Assembly (NCBI GenBank): GCA_050248495.1
Contig: JBFWSG010000001.1
Span: 186,001 to 250,000, forward strand
Direction of reading: 5' to 3'
DNA from: DASYDU01 sp050248495
GTDB lineage: Bacteria > Planctomycetota > Planctomycetia > Pirellulales > Lacipirellulaceae
DNA: 64,000 bases
Positions 51,329 to 59,715 of the stretch are shown one piece after another (the first letter of the stretch is position 1; the number at the start of each line of letters is the position of its first letter). Position numbers and translations under genes: made by a program. Under the pieces are notes generated by a model that was not told the DNA's origin, searched no databases, and was given only the letters and a program-made list of their open reading frames with translations.

Positions 51329-54300
51329 ATGCGCTTGTGCCCTTGCCCGTTCTCCGATCTGGTCAAGCAGGTTGCGTGGGAGAAGGTTCGGGTGATCGCA
51401 ACGGGGCAAGACACAGACAACCAGCTGCACGAAATAGTCGCCATTCAGCGACAGTGTCTCGTCGACTCGACGCCGCTGGCGGCCGTCGAGCGGGCATTGC
51501 GGTGGCTCAGCGACCAGACGCAGAGCGAGTCGGCAATCGTCTGGACCTGTCCGCCGAATTCGAACGGCTGCCCCCCGTCGAATGTTTACGCCGCCGTCAA
51601 TGTTGCTGCCAAAAACGGCCGACTCTCGGCCCGAAGGCCAGCTTCCAGCGAAGCCTTCGCCGAGCGGGTCCGCGAATTGTTGGCCGAGCAATTTGGCGCC
51701 GCGGGCGACAAGCCTGTCTGCTTTGAAACAAGCGCTGCGAGCTCCACGAAAAAGTCTTCCGATGTGCTGTCGGACGTTTCACTCTGCAATGGCTGTGGAC
51801 TCCAATTGCGTGACGATAGCGGTGCAATTGTGGGAGTTGTGGCGCTCGTCAACCGGCCGTCCGGATTTGATCGAGCGCTCATCGATAAACTGCGACCGAT
51901 GTGCGATGCGCTCGCAGCGCTGCTCCAGTCGGCACAGCGAGAGCATGCCCACCTCGCTCGAGAAGCAGTGCTGGAAGCCAGCGAAGCGCGGCTTCGCATT
52001 TTCGCCGACCATGTGACCGACGGCCTGTTTCTGCAAGATGCCGAGACGCGCGTCGTCGACGTCAATCGCCGCGGCTGCGAGACGCTCGGCTACACGCGCG
52101 ACGAATTGATCGGGATGACGCCCGCAAATTTCGATACGGCCATCACGGAAGAAGAAATCAAATCTTATTCCGCGCGCCTGGCGGCCGGCGAATCGATTGC
52201 CTTCGACTCGCGCCATTGTCGGAAGGACGGAGTCGAGTACCCTGTCGAAATTCGGGTCAGCCCCGTTTGGATCGGAGGCAAGCTGCATACCCTGGCGCTG
52301 GTCTGCGACATCACGGAGAGAAAGCGGGCCGAGGAGCGGCTGCGTCAAAGCGAAGAACGACTGGAGCTGGCGCTGATCGCGTCGCGGATGGGCGTCTGGG
52401 AATGGGACATGCAAAGCGACGAGACATTTTGGTCGCCGGAATGTTACGACATCTACGGCGAAAAGAACTTTGATGGGCGTGGAGCCTCGTTCACCAAAAT
52501 GATCCATCCCGAAGATCTCGACCCGCTGGGGGAGGTCATCCAAAAAGCGCTTGATTCGGAGACCTTTAGCCAGTGGGAATTTCGCTTCACGCCGTCTGAT
52601 GGCCGCACGCGCTGGATCGCGAACTGGGCCATGGTTCGACGCGATGCCTCCGGAAAGCCCATCAAATTGCTTGGCACGGCCCGCGACATCACGGAACAGA
52701 AGCGCGCCGAAGACGCGCTGCGGCAGTCGACGCTGCTGTTGGAAAATATTGTCGAGAACATTCCGCTGGCGGTGTTCGTCAAAGACCCCAAAGATGAGTT
52801 TCGCATCCGACTCTGGAACAAAGCGGCCGAATCCATTTTCGGAATTCCACGCGAAGAAATGATTGGCCGCAACTCCGCCGACTACTGGCCGAAGCACATG
52901 GCGGATTCCTACCTCGCCATCGACGAGAAGGTGATGCGCGAAGGCCGGATGCAGGTCGTCGAAGAAGAGCAAAGCACCACCCGCGAAGGCGGCGCGATTA
53001 CCGTCCACACCCGCAAGCTGCCCCTCTGCGATCGCGACGGCAAGCCCACGCTGCTGTTGGCAATTTGCGAAGACATTAGCGCCCGCAAACGGTCCGCAGA
53101 AGCGCTGAAAGAGGCGCAACATCGGCTGGCGTTCACGCTCCGCGGAGCCGACGTCGGGTTGTGGGACTGGGACCTCAAGACCAACGAAGTCATTTTTTCG
53201 GAAGAGTGGAAGAGCCAACTCGGCTACCACGGCGACGAGATTCGCAACATCAATTTGGAATGGGAATCGCGGGTCCATCCCGAAGACCTGCCGATTGCTC
53301 AGCAAAACGTCGAGAATGCCGTTCTCAAACGGACCCCCGAATATCGGTCCGAATTCCGCATGCGACACAAGGACGGCTCGTGGCGCTGGATCCTCTCGCG
53401 CGGCTCGTTGATCGACGACGCCCAGGGCCGACCGGCCCGATTGATGGGCATCCACATCGACATCACCGAACGCAAACGGGCCGAGGAGGCGCTCCAGGCG
53501 AGCGAGTCTCGCTATCGGACGTTTGTCGACCACGCGACCGATGCGCTGTTTCTCCAGGATCAGGAGGGACGCGTGGTCGACGTGAACGAGCAGGCCTGCG
53601 TCAGCCTGGGATACACGCGGGATGAGCTGATCGGCAAAATGCCTTACGAGTTTGATCCGGATGTGACGCCGGAATATGTGGCCGAAACGGTGAAGCGGCT
53701 CGACGCCGGGGAGGTCCTTGCTTTTGATTCACGGCATCAGGGCAAGGACGGTTCCACATTTCCGGTTGAAATTCGCCTCCGCCCCTTCTGGGTCAACAAT
53801 CAACGATTCCACGTGGCCCTCGTCCGCGACATCACGGAACGCAAGCGCAACGAGGAAACGCTGCGGGAAAGTGAATCCCGCCTCCGCACGCTGTTGGAGA
53901 ATCTCGACAAGGTGGCGGTGCAGGCGTATGAACCGGATGGCACCATTACGTTCTGGAATCGCGCCAGCGAGCTCTTCTATGGCTATACCGCAGACCAGGC
54001 GTTGGGGCGCGATCTGATCGAGCTGCTCCACGGCGAACATACGCGCGCCGGGGAACGCAAGATCATGGCTCAAGCGCTGCAAACCGGAAAACCGCCGGGC
54101 GCAGAAGAAGTGGAAGTCGTTCGCCAGGACGGCGCCAAGTTGACCGTATTCGCCAGCCGCGTGGTCCACCCTCGCGCCGGCCGCCAACCCGAGTTCTTCT
54201 GCTTCGACGTGGACATCACCGACCGTAAGCGGGCCGAGGAAGAACTTGCCCTGCGGCAAACCGAATTGCTGCACGCTTCGCGCCTTTCGACGGTCGGGCA

Positions 54301-54967
54301 AATGGTCGCCGAAATCTCTCATGAAGTGGCCCAGCCGCTCAACGCAATCGGCAACTTCGCCGCCGCCAGTGAAAAAATTCTCGAGGGCGGCGTCGACGGT
54401 CAGCTCAGCACGCTCTACGAATACATCCGCGCGATTCTCGATCAAAACCAGCGCTGCGTCACCATCCTGGGCCGGCTCCGCGATTTCAGCCGCCGCTCGC
54501 CCGGAACTCACGCCAACTGCGACGTTTGCCAATTGCTGCACGAGTCATGCGATTTGATGTCCTTCGAGCTGCGCCGCAGCCGCATTCGCGTGTCCTTTGA
54601 GCTTCCGAAGGTATTGCCGCCCATTCGCGGCGATCGCATTCAGCTGCAGCAGCTTGTGGTGAATCTACTGACCAACGCCCGCGACGCGCTGGTCGAACAG
54701 TCCGACTCGCGGCGCACGATTGCGATCCGCGCCGCGGCCGAATTTGATTCGGTAGTCTTCGAAGTGGAAGACACGGGCAGCGGCCTGTCGGATGAGGCCA
54801 AAATTCATTTGTTCGATCCATTTTTCACCACGAAACGTCACGGCATGGGTATCGGATTGAGCATCTGCCAATCGATTGCCAAGGAACACGGCGGCCGCAT
54901 CGACGCCGTCACCAATGCCCATGGCGGCGCGACGTTTCGTGTCCGGTTGCCGATTTCCCGAAAGTAG
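51329..54967 (+). CDS. Multi-PAS sensor histidine kinase (FixL/DctB-like)
   Basis: The 1212-residue, apparently soluble kinase begins with a GAF-like domain (about residues 30-200). Six PAS units with PAC tails ending DITERKRAEE or similar follow, at about 219-335, 345-460, 470-590, 595-720, 725-845 and 848-970. The dimerisation motif is SHEVAQPLNAIG with the phospho-acceptor His near 998. The ATPase has the N box LLTNARDAL, the G1 box DTGSGLSDEAK and the G2 box GMGIGLSICQS. PAS1 and PAS5 share long identical runs (GYTRDELIG, AFDSRH), as do PAS2 and PAS4 in plan, showing internal duplication. The FixJ-like gene follows seven bases later. Confidence 0.93.
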   Translation: MRLCPCPFSDLVKQVAWEKVRVIATGQDTDNQLHEIVAIQRQCLVDSTPLAAVERALRWLSDQTQSESAIVWTCPPNSNGCPPSNVYAAVNVAAKNGRLSARRPASSEAFAERVRELLAEQFGAAGDKPVCFETSAASSTKKSSDVLSDVSLCNGCGLQLRDDSGAIVGVVALVNRPSGFDRALIDKLRPMCDALAALLQSAQREHAHLAREAVLEASEARLRIFADHVTDGLFLQDAETRVVDVNRRGCETLGYTRDELIGMTPANFDTAITEEEIKSYSARLAAGESIAFDSRHCRKDGVEYPVEIRVSPVWIGGKLHTLALVCDITERKRAEERLRQSEERLELALIASRMGVWEWDMQSDETFWSPECYDIYGEKNFDGRGASFTKMIHPEDLDPLGEVIQKALDSETFSQWEFRFTPSDGRTRWIANWAMVRRDASGKPIKLLGTARDITEQKRAEDALRQSTLLLENIVENIPLAVFVKDPKDEFRIRLWNKAAESIFGIPREEMIGRNSADYWPKHMADSYLAIDEKVMREGRMQVVEEEQSTTREGGAITVHTRKLPLCDRDGKPTLLLAICEDISARKRSAEALKEAQHRLAFTLRGADVGLWDWDLKTNEVIFSEEWKSQLGYHGDEIRNINLEWESRVHPEDLPIAQQNVENAVLKRTPEYRSEFRMRHKDGSWRWILSRGSLIDDAQGRPARLMGIHIDITERKRAEEALQASESRYRTFVDHATDALFLQDQEGRVVDVNEQACVSLGYTRDELIGKMPYEFDPDVTPEYVAETVKRLDAGEVLAFDSRHQGKDGSTFPVEIRLRPFWVNNQRFHVALVRDITERKRNEETLRESESRLRTLLENLDKVAVQAYEPDGTITFWNRASELFYGYTADQALGRDLIELLHGEHTRAGERKIMAQALQTGKPPGAEEVEVVRQDGAKLTVFASRVVHPRAGRQPEFFCFDVDITDRKRAEEELALRQTELLHASRLSTVGQMVAEISHEVAQPLNAIGNFAAASEKILEGGVDGQLSTLYEYIRAILDQNQRCVTILGRLRDFSRRSPGTHANCDVCQLLHESCDLMSFELRRSRIRVSFELPKVLPPIRGDRIQLQQLVVNLLTNARDALVEQSDSRRTIAIRAAAEFDSVVFEVEDTGSGLSDEAKIHLFDPFFTTKRHGMGIGLSICQSIAKEHGGRIDAVTNAHGGATFRVRLPISRK

Positions 54968-54974
54968 ATTTACG

Positions 54975-55637
54975 ATGGATACCAATTCGATCTATGTCGT
55001 CGACGACGACCAAGCCGTGTTGATGTCGGTACAGGCGATGCTCAGCCAACACGGTTACCATTGCCAGTGCTACCTCACCGCCGGCGAATTTCTCCGCCAT
55101 GCGGCGGCCGACCGGCCGGGATGCGTCATCACGGATTTGCAAATGCCGGAAATCAGCGGTGTCGAGCTGCAGCAACGGCTGGTTGCAGATCAGAGTCCCT
55201 TGTCCGTAGTCGTCGTGACCGGCGTGGCCGATGTGCCAACGACCGTGTCCTTGATGGAGCGCGGCGCCGTGACCCTCCTCGAAAAACCCTATAACCACGA
55301 CGACCTGGTGCGCGCCGTTGAACGGGGCCTGGCGCTCAGCCGCGAGCGCTGGCTGCAAAGGCAAAATCAATCGTCTGTGCTCGAGCGGCTGGCATCGCTC
55401 TCGGACGACGAGCGCCGGGTCATGGATTGCATGTTGACGGGCCAACCCAATAAAGCTGTCGCGCATCGACTCGAATTGAGCATGCGGACCGTCGACCGCA
55501 GGCGGCAGGCCGTGCTCGAGAAAATGGGAGTCCGTACAGCTCCGGAGCTCGCCCTCTTGCTCGGGGCCGCGGGAATCTCCGCGCCGCCGGCGACAGATTC
55601 GGCAGTCGACGACTCGCAGTCCGCAGCGACGCAATGA
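54975..55637 (+). CDS. FixJ-type response regulator
   Basis: The 220-residue product has a receiver domain with VVDDDQAVL (acid pocket), Asp54 in VITDLQMPEISG and Lys104 in LLEKPY. A LuxR-type helix-turn-helix follows (ERRVMDCMLTGQPNKAVAHR, LELSMRTVDRRRQAVLEKMG). It matches FixJ/TtrR in plan. The ATG seven bases after the kinase stop makes it the cognate partner. In FixL/FixJ systems the pair responds to oxygen; here the signal is unknown since no heme His can be confirmed in the PAS domains. Confidence 0.93.
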   Translation: MDTNSIYVVDDDQAVLMSVQAMLSQHGYHCQCYLTAGEFLRHAAADRPGCVITDLQMPEISGVELQQRLVADQSPLSVVVVTGVADVPTTVSLMERGAVTLLEKPYNHDDLVRAVERGLALSRERWLQRQNQSSVLERLASLSDDERRVMDCMLTGQPNKAVAHRLELSMRTVDRRRQAVLEKMGVRTAPELALLLGAAGISAPPATDSAVDDSQSAATQ

Positions 55638-56126
55638 ACTCGCGGGATTGCCGCTGTAATAACTCACGCGACAGTGAAAACGCTTTCAACTGCGCGTCGA
55701 CGTTGCGATTTAGGTCGACGTTGCGATTTAGAATGACAGCAGCTTGACACTCCAATCCGCCTCGATTTGGCGCGCGGGTTCGCGATAAACCACTGCATCC
55801 CAAGACCTATCCGCCTGACTAAGAAATATATATCCCCGCGAGTTCAAAATCCTACTTGACTCAATCTCCTCGATCAGGCCCTGGCAATTAACTCGCGGTC
55901 CGCGCATCATTGTGCCTGGGCCAGACAAGAAACTGATTGACTTATCCCAATACCGTCATTTCAGGGCGATGGGGGATTTCTGTCGCTGCTTGGCGAAGCC
56001 GCGCAAACTGCGGTTACGCATTTAGCCGGTCTTGCCAATCGGCCGAATCACAGAAATGCTATTTCAAACGTCCGCGTGACGGTTGCGAGATGGTTTCGCA
56101 ATTCGGGCAGCGTCAACGTGAACGCC
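55638..56126. other. Spacer between two regulator genes
   Basis: No gene is supported here. The region is less GC-rich around 55800-55870. It contains an 18-base tandem duplication at 55696-55731 and may hold the promoter for the LuxR-type gene. Confidence 0.4.
55696..55731. repeat. 18-base tandem direct repeat
   Basis: GTCGACGTTGCGATTTAG occurs twice head to tail with no spacer, 59 bases after the FixJ-like stop. It could be a doubled regulatory site or a chance duplication. Confidence 0.75.
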
Positions 56127-56807
56127 ATGAACCGAACAGATTTTCCGCACACTGCCGTTATCCGGCTCGTGCTTGTCGCGCGCCGGCGCCTCGATTGCGA
56201 CGCACTTGGCGCGCTCTTTCAGGCGCACGCCGAATTTCGAGTGCTCTGCACGACGACGAGTCTGAAAGTTGCCGCCGAAGTCGTGCGGCATCGCCGCCCC
56301 GACCTGATTGTGATGGACGGGGCGCTGCTCGACGAGCACGCCAATGAGGGTTTCGACGCGCTCGTGGATCGCCTGGAGCGTGTTCCCTTGCTGGTGCTCG
56401 ACGACGACATCCGGAATGGGCGGCTGGCCGCCGTGTTGAAGAAGCCGGGTACCGGATATTTTACTCGCCATGTTCCGTTTGAGGATTTGGCGGATGGAAT
56501 CGAAACGCTCGTCCGCGGGGAGCGGGCGTTCGGGTCGACGGTAAAAGATCACGTCCACCAGACGCCGCACGGCTGGCAGTTCCGCAAAAACGGCGACACT
56601 TCGCTATTCGCTTCATTGACCCCGCGTGAGTTGGAAGTCCTCAGGCTCGTCGCGCTGGGACATTCGATCAAGCACTGTGCTGAAGTGTTGGCGCTCGCCC
56701 CCAGTACGGTCGACAATCACAAGGCGCGGCTGATGAAGAAGCTCGGCGTGCACAAATCTCTGGATCTCACCCGGTTGGCGATCCGGGAAGGTCTGGTCAG
56801 CGTTTAG
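56127..56807 (+). CDS. LuxR-type response regulator with divergent receiver
   Basis: The 226-residue product (from the ATG at 56127) has an N-terminal receiver-like domain (VIRLVLVARRRLDCDALGAL, RPDLIVMDGALLDEHANEG) where an Asp sits at the usual phosphorylation place, although the acidic pocket is replaced by ARRRL, so phosphorylation is doubtful. The C-terminal helix-turn-helix is strong: LTPRELEVLRLVALGHSIKH, LAPSTVDNHKARLMKKLGV. An in-frame GTG at 56076 would add 17 residues. It lies near the FixJ-like gene but has its own gap of about 490 bases. Confidence 0.87.
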   Translation: MNRTDFPHTAVIRLVLVARRRLDCDALGALFQAHAEFRVLCTTTSLKVAAEVVRHRRPDLIVMDGALLDEHANEGFDALVDRLERVPLLVLDDDIRNGRLAAVLKKPGTGYFTRHVPFEDLADGIETLVRGERAFGSTVKDHVHQTPHGWQFRKNGDTSLFASLTPRELEVLRLVALGHSIKHCAEVLALAPSTVDNHKARLMKKLGVHKSLDLTRLAIREGLVSV

Positions 56808-56961
56808 CCGAAGTAATCGGCGCGGCGGACTCGATCTCCGCCGAGATTACCTGCAACGCTTAGTCTGTCGGCAATTCTGTCGTTCAGATATACTTGGAAT
56901 CGGCCACCCGTGTGCGGTCAACGTGCCGCGCGGATCTACCTCCCGATTTAAGCCGACTGCG

Positions 56962-57954
56962 ATGCCCAAGTACGTTGTTCGCCACGGCGTGATGCGCAAC
57001 CTCGGCGTGTTCTACACGCGAGGCAGCGACACCGTCGTGCGCGGCGAGCAAGTCATCGCCCGCACCCATCGCGGATTGGAGGCAGGAGAAGTTCTCTGCG
57101 AAGCCACTGAAGAAGCCGTGGCCCAACTTGTGGACCCCAAACAGGGCCAGATTCTCCGCCGCGTCTCCGACGACGATGCTCGCGAGCTCCGCAAGATGTT
57201 CGAGCAGCAGCGGCACGAATTCGACATCTGCCAGCAGCGGATCAAAGAGCTCAATTTGAACATGCAGCTGGCCGACGTTGAACATCTCTACGGCGGCGAG
57301 CGCGTGGTGATCTACTATCTGGCCGAGGATCGCGTCGACTTCCGCGAGCTGGTAAAGGTGCTGGCCAAGGAATTCCAGACGCGGATCGAAATGCGTCAGA
57401 TCGGCGTCCGCGACGAAGCCAAGCTGCTGGCCGACTATGGCGACTGCGGCAAGCCCGTCTGCTGCAACACTCATCTGAGCGAGATGCCGCCCGTTTCGAT
57501 GAAGATGGCCAAGCTGCAGCGGGCCACGCTCGATCCGAGCAAGATTTCCGGCCGCTGCGGCCGGCTCAAGTGTTGTCTTCGCTACGAATACGACACCTAC
57601 CAATCGTTGCAGCGCGACCTGCCCCCCTTGGGCGCCGACGTGGTGACGTCGAACGGCCGCGGCCGTGTGCTGGCGCAGGAGATTCTCTCCGGCCAGGTGC
57701 TGATCGAAACCGAAGACATGCGCCGCATCATGATTCATGCGTCCGAGGTGCTGACGGTGCTCTCGCGCGGCAAAAAGGCGAGCGCTCCGCAGTCGCCAGC
57801 TGCCGAGAAAGATGTCGATCGCCCCGCGCCCGCGGAAGAGCAGAATCGCGGCGTTGGCGACTTCCCGCCGGACGACGACGCGAGCCCGCCGTCCGACGAA
57901 CTGGCCGACGGCCTCGGTCCGGCTTGGGAAGATGAGCCGGATAATTCGGCATAA
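56962..57954 (+). CDS. PSP1 domain protein, RicT/YaaT homologue
   Basis: The 330-residue product opens MPKYVVRHGVMRNLGVF and has the PSP1 core: LNMQLADVEHLYGGERVVIY, YLAEDRVDFRELVKVLAKEF, RTRIEMRQIG-like segment (QTRIEMRQIGVRDEAKLL) and the cysteine clusters GDCGKPVCC and GRCGRLKCCLRYE. In Bacillus the RicT (YaaT) cysteines help bind iron-sulfur clusters in a complex that aids RNA processing. An acidic, proline-rich tail (about residues 275-330) is added and looks disordered. It is followed by the TIGR04138 gene on the same strand after 91 bases. Confidence 0.9.
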   Translation: MPKYVVRHGVMRNLGVFYTRGSDTVVRGEQVIARTHRGLEAGEVLCEATEEAVAQLVDPKQGQILRRVSDDDARELRKMFEQQRHEFDICQQRIKELNLNMQLADVEHLYGGERVVIYYLAEDRVDFRELVKVLAKEFQTRIEMRQIGVRDEAKLLADYGDCGKPVCCNTHLSEMPPVSMKMAKLQRATLDPSKISGRCGRLKCCLRYEYDTYQSLQRDLPPLGADVVTSNGRGRVLAQEILSGQVLIETEDMRRIMIHASEVLTVLSRGKKASAPQSPAAEKDVDRPAPAEEQNRGVGDFPPDDDASPPSDELADGLGPAWEDEPDNSA

Positions 57955-58045
57955 ATTTCGGTTGGTCGCGGCGGAAATTGAACGCAGGCGAACACTTCTG
58001 TGCCGGCCGGTTGCCTAAATCGACGCTTCCGCCGACAATGGAAAT

Positions 58046-58492
58046 ATGATTGATCCATCCCATCCGCTCGCCGAGTTGCTGCGGCGAGATAAACGATATC
58101 ATCTCGACGCCTACGTCTTTGTGTTCGACGCGCTCCGCTACGCGCACGAGCAGCTGGGCATGGGCCGCTCGCCCGGCTCGATCGAGGACACCGTCGTCGC
58201 CGACGAAATCGAAGAAGACCGGCATATCACCGGCCAGCAACTCTGCGAGGCCATTCGCCTCTACGCCATGAAGCAATATGGCGGGCTCGCCAAAAGCGTC
58301 CTCAACCATTGGGGCGTGAATTCCACCGGCGATTTCGGCGAGATCGTTTTCAATCTGATTTCGATCGGCCAGATGCGGAAGACCGACAGCGATCGCCGCG
58401 AGGACTTCGATCATGTGTTTGATTTCAGCGATGCGTTCCGCGACTCTTTCGGGCCGCTGACATCGGACACTCCGAAGGGCCGCAGCTCATGA
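58046..58492 (+). CDS. Verrucomicrobia/Planctomycete conserved protein (TIGR04138, Minf_1886 type)
   Basis: The 148-residue product, starting MIDPSHPLAELLRRDKRYHL, has the family core DAYVFVFDALRYAHEQLG, HITGQQLCEAIRLYAMKQYG, LAKSVLNHWGVNSTGDFGEI, VFNLISIGQMRKTDSD. Such proteins are confined largely to the PVC superphylum and have no known function. Its stop overlaps the ATG of a 31-codon membrane peptide by four bases. Confidence 0.88.
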   Translation: MIDPSHPLAELLRRDKRYHLDAYVFVFDALRYAHEQLGMGRSPGSIEDTVVADEIEEDRHITGQQLCEAIRLYAMKQYGGLAKSVLNHWGVNSTGDFGEIVFNLISIGQMRKTDSDRREDFDHVFDFSDAFRDSFGPLTSDTPKGRSS

Positions 58493-58584
58493 GGCCGCGC
58501 CCTTGGCCGCTAGTGATGGCGGCCACATTGCTCGTGCTCTGGAACATCTTTCTGCTGGCGATGGTGCTCTATGGGAATAAGTAA
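58489..58584 (+). CDS. 31-residue membrane micropeptide, translationally coupled
   Basis: The frame from the ATG at 58489 (overlapping the upstream TGA as ATGA) encodes MRPRPWPLVMAATLLVLWNI and FLLAMVLYGNK, then TAA at 58582. A basic N-terminus and one hydrophobic helix of about 20 residues would place it across the inner membrane with its start inside. Its last 14 bases overlap the start of the squalene-cyclase-like gene in another frame. The nested starts suggest that ribosomes pass through all three genes. The size and lack of homology evidence keep certainty moderate. Confidence 0.62.
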   Translation: MRPRPWPLVMAATLLVLWNIFLLAMVLYGNK

Positions 58585-59710
58585 CCACTCGATCAGATTC
58601 TCGGCGTCGCTCGCTGCATTATTCCTGTTCGTTGGCGGCATCGGCAGCGTGCACGCGGAGACTGAAGTCGCCGCGACTGCCGGACCCGACCGCGCTCGCC
58701 TGGCGAAGTCGGTTGATCATGCCGTCGAGTTCCTTGGCAAGTCGCAGGCCGAGGATGGATCCTACAGCAGCCAGGCGGGCCCAGGCATCACGGCGATCGT
58801 GGCCACCTCGCTGGTGCGTAGCGGCGGCAGCGCGGACGACCCCGTCGTCGCCAAGGCGCTAAAGTATCTCGACGGCTTCGTGCATGATGACGGCGGCATC
58901 TATGCCCCCGGCAGCCGCTATCAAAACTACGAAACATCGCTCGCCATCCTGGCCTATCACGCCGCCAACTCCGACGGCCGCTACGACGAGCGGCTCAAGA
59001 AAGCCGAAGCGTTCGTCAAGAAAATTCAATGGGACGGCGAAGAAGGTCACGGCGAAGAGAGCATGAGCTATGGCGGCGCGGGCTATGGCTCGCACAGCCG
59101 ACCCGACCTTTCCAATACGTCGTTCCTGATCGAGGCCCTGCACACGGTCGGCGCGGAAGAGAATGACGAGGCACTGCAGAAGGCGCTCGTCTTCGTGTCG
59201 CGCTGCCAAAACCTCGAGTCTCCATACAATACAACCGAATTCGCCGCGAAGATTGACGACGGCGGATTTTACTACACGATCGCGGCGGGCGGTTCCAGCC
59301 AGGCCGGTTCCACACCCGACGGCGGCCTGCGGAGCTACGGCTCAATGACCTACGCCGGGCTCAAAAGCATGATCTATTGTGGCGTCGGTCCGGACGATCC
59401 GCGCGTCAAGGCGGCCACCAAATGGATCAAAGACCATTACACACTAGCCGAGAATCCCGGCATGGGCGCCGACGGACTGTACTATTACTTCCACACGTTC
59501 GCCAAAGCGCTCGACGCCGTCGGCGAGGATCAGTTCGTTGCCGCCGACGGCACGTCGCACGATTGGCGCCGCGAGCTCGCCGAGCACCTCTTCAAGCTGC
59601 AGAAAGACGACGGCAGCTGGACCAACTCGAGCGAACGCTGGCTCGAGTCCGATCCGAACCTCGTGACGGCCTATTCGCTGCTGGCGCTAAACTACTGCGG
59701 CCAGAATTAG
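58571..59710 (+). CDS. Secreted prenyltransferase/squalene-oxidase repeat protein (paralog B)
   Basis: The 379-residue product has a signal peptide (ASLAALFLFVGGIGSVHA) and helical repeats parallel to paralog A at 43985-45127: VEFLGKSQAEDGSYSSQAG, KALKYLDGFVHDDGGIYAPG, DLSNTSFLIEALHTVGAEEN, GGLRSYGSMTYAGLKSMIYC and FKLQKDDGSWTNSSERWLES. The two share motif order and length and are clearly paralogs. As in A, no DXDD motif of cyclases is seen. The ATG lies inside the end of the micropeptide gene. Confidence 0.87.
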   Translation: MGISNHSIRFSASLAALFLFVGGIGSVHAETEVAATAGPDRARLAKSVDHAVEFLGKSQAEDGSYSSQAGPGITAIVATSLVRSGGSADDPVVAKALKYLDGFVHDDGGIYAPGSRYQNYETSLAILAYHAANSDGRYDERLKKAEAFVKKIQWDGEEGHGEESMSYGGAGYGSHSRPDLSNTSFLIEALHTVGAEENDEALQKALVFVSRCQNLESPYNTTEFAAKIDDGGFYYTIAAGGSSQAGSTPDGGLRSYGSMTYAGLKSMIYCGVGPDDPRVKAATKWIKDHYTLAENPGMGADGLYYYFHTFAKALDAVGEDQFVAADGTSHDWRRELAEHLFKLQKDDGSWTNSSERWLESDPNLVTAYSLLALNYCGQN

Positions 59711-59715
59711 CAGCG

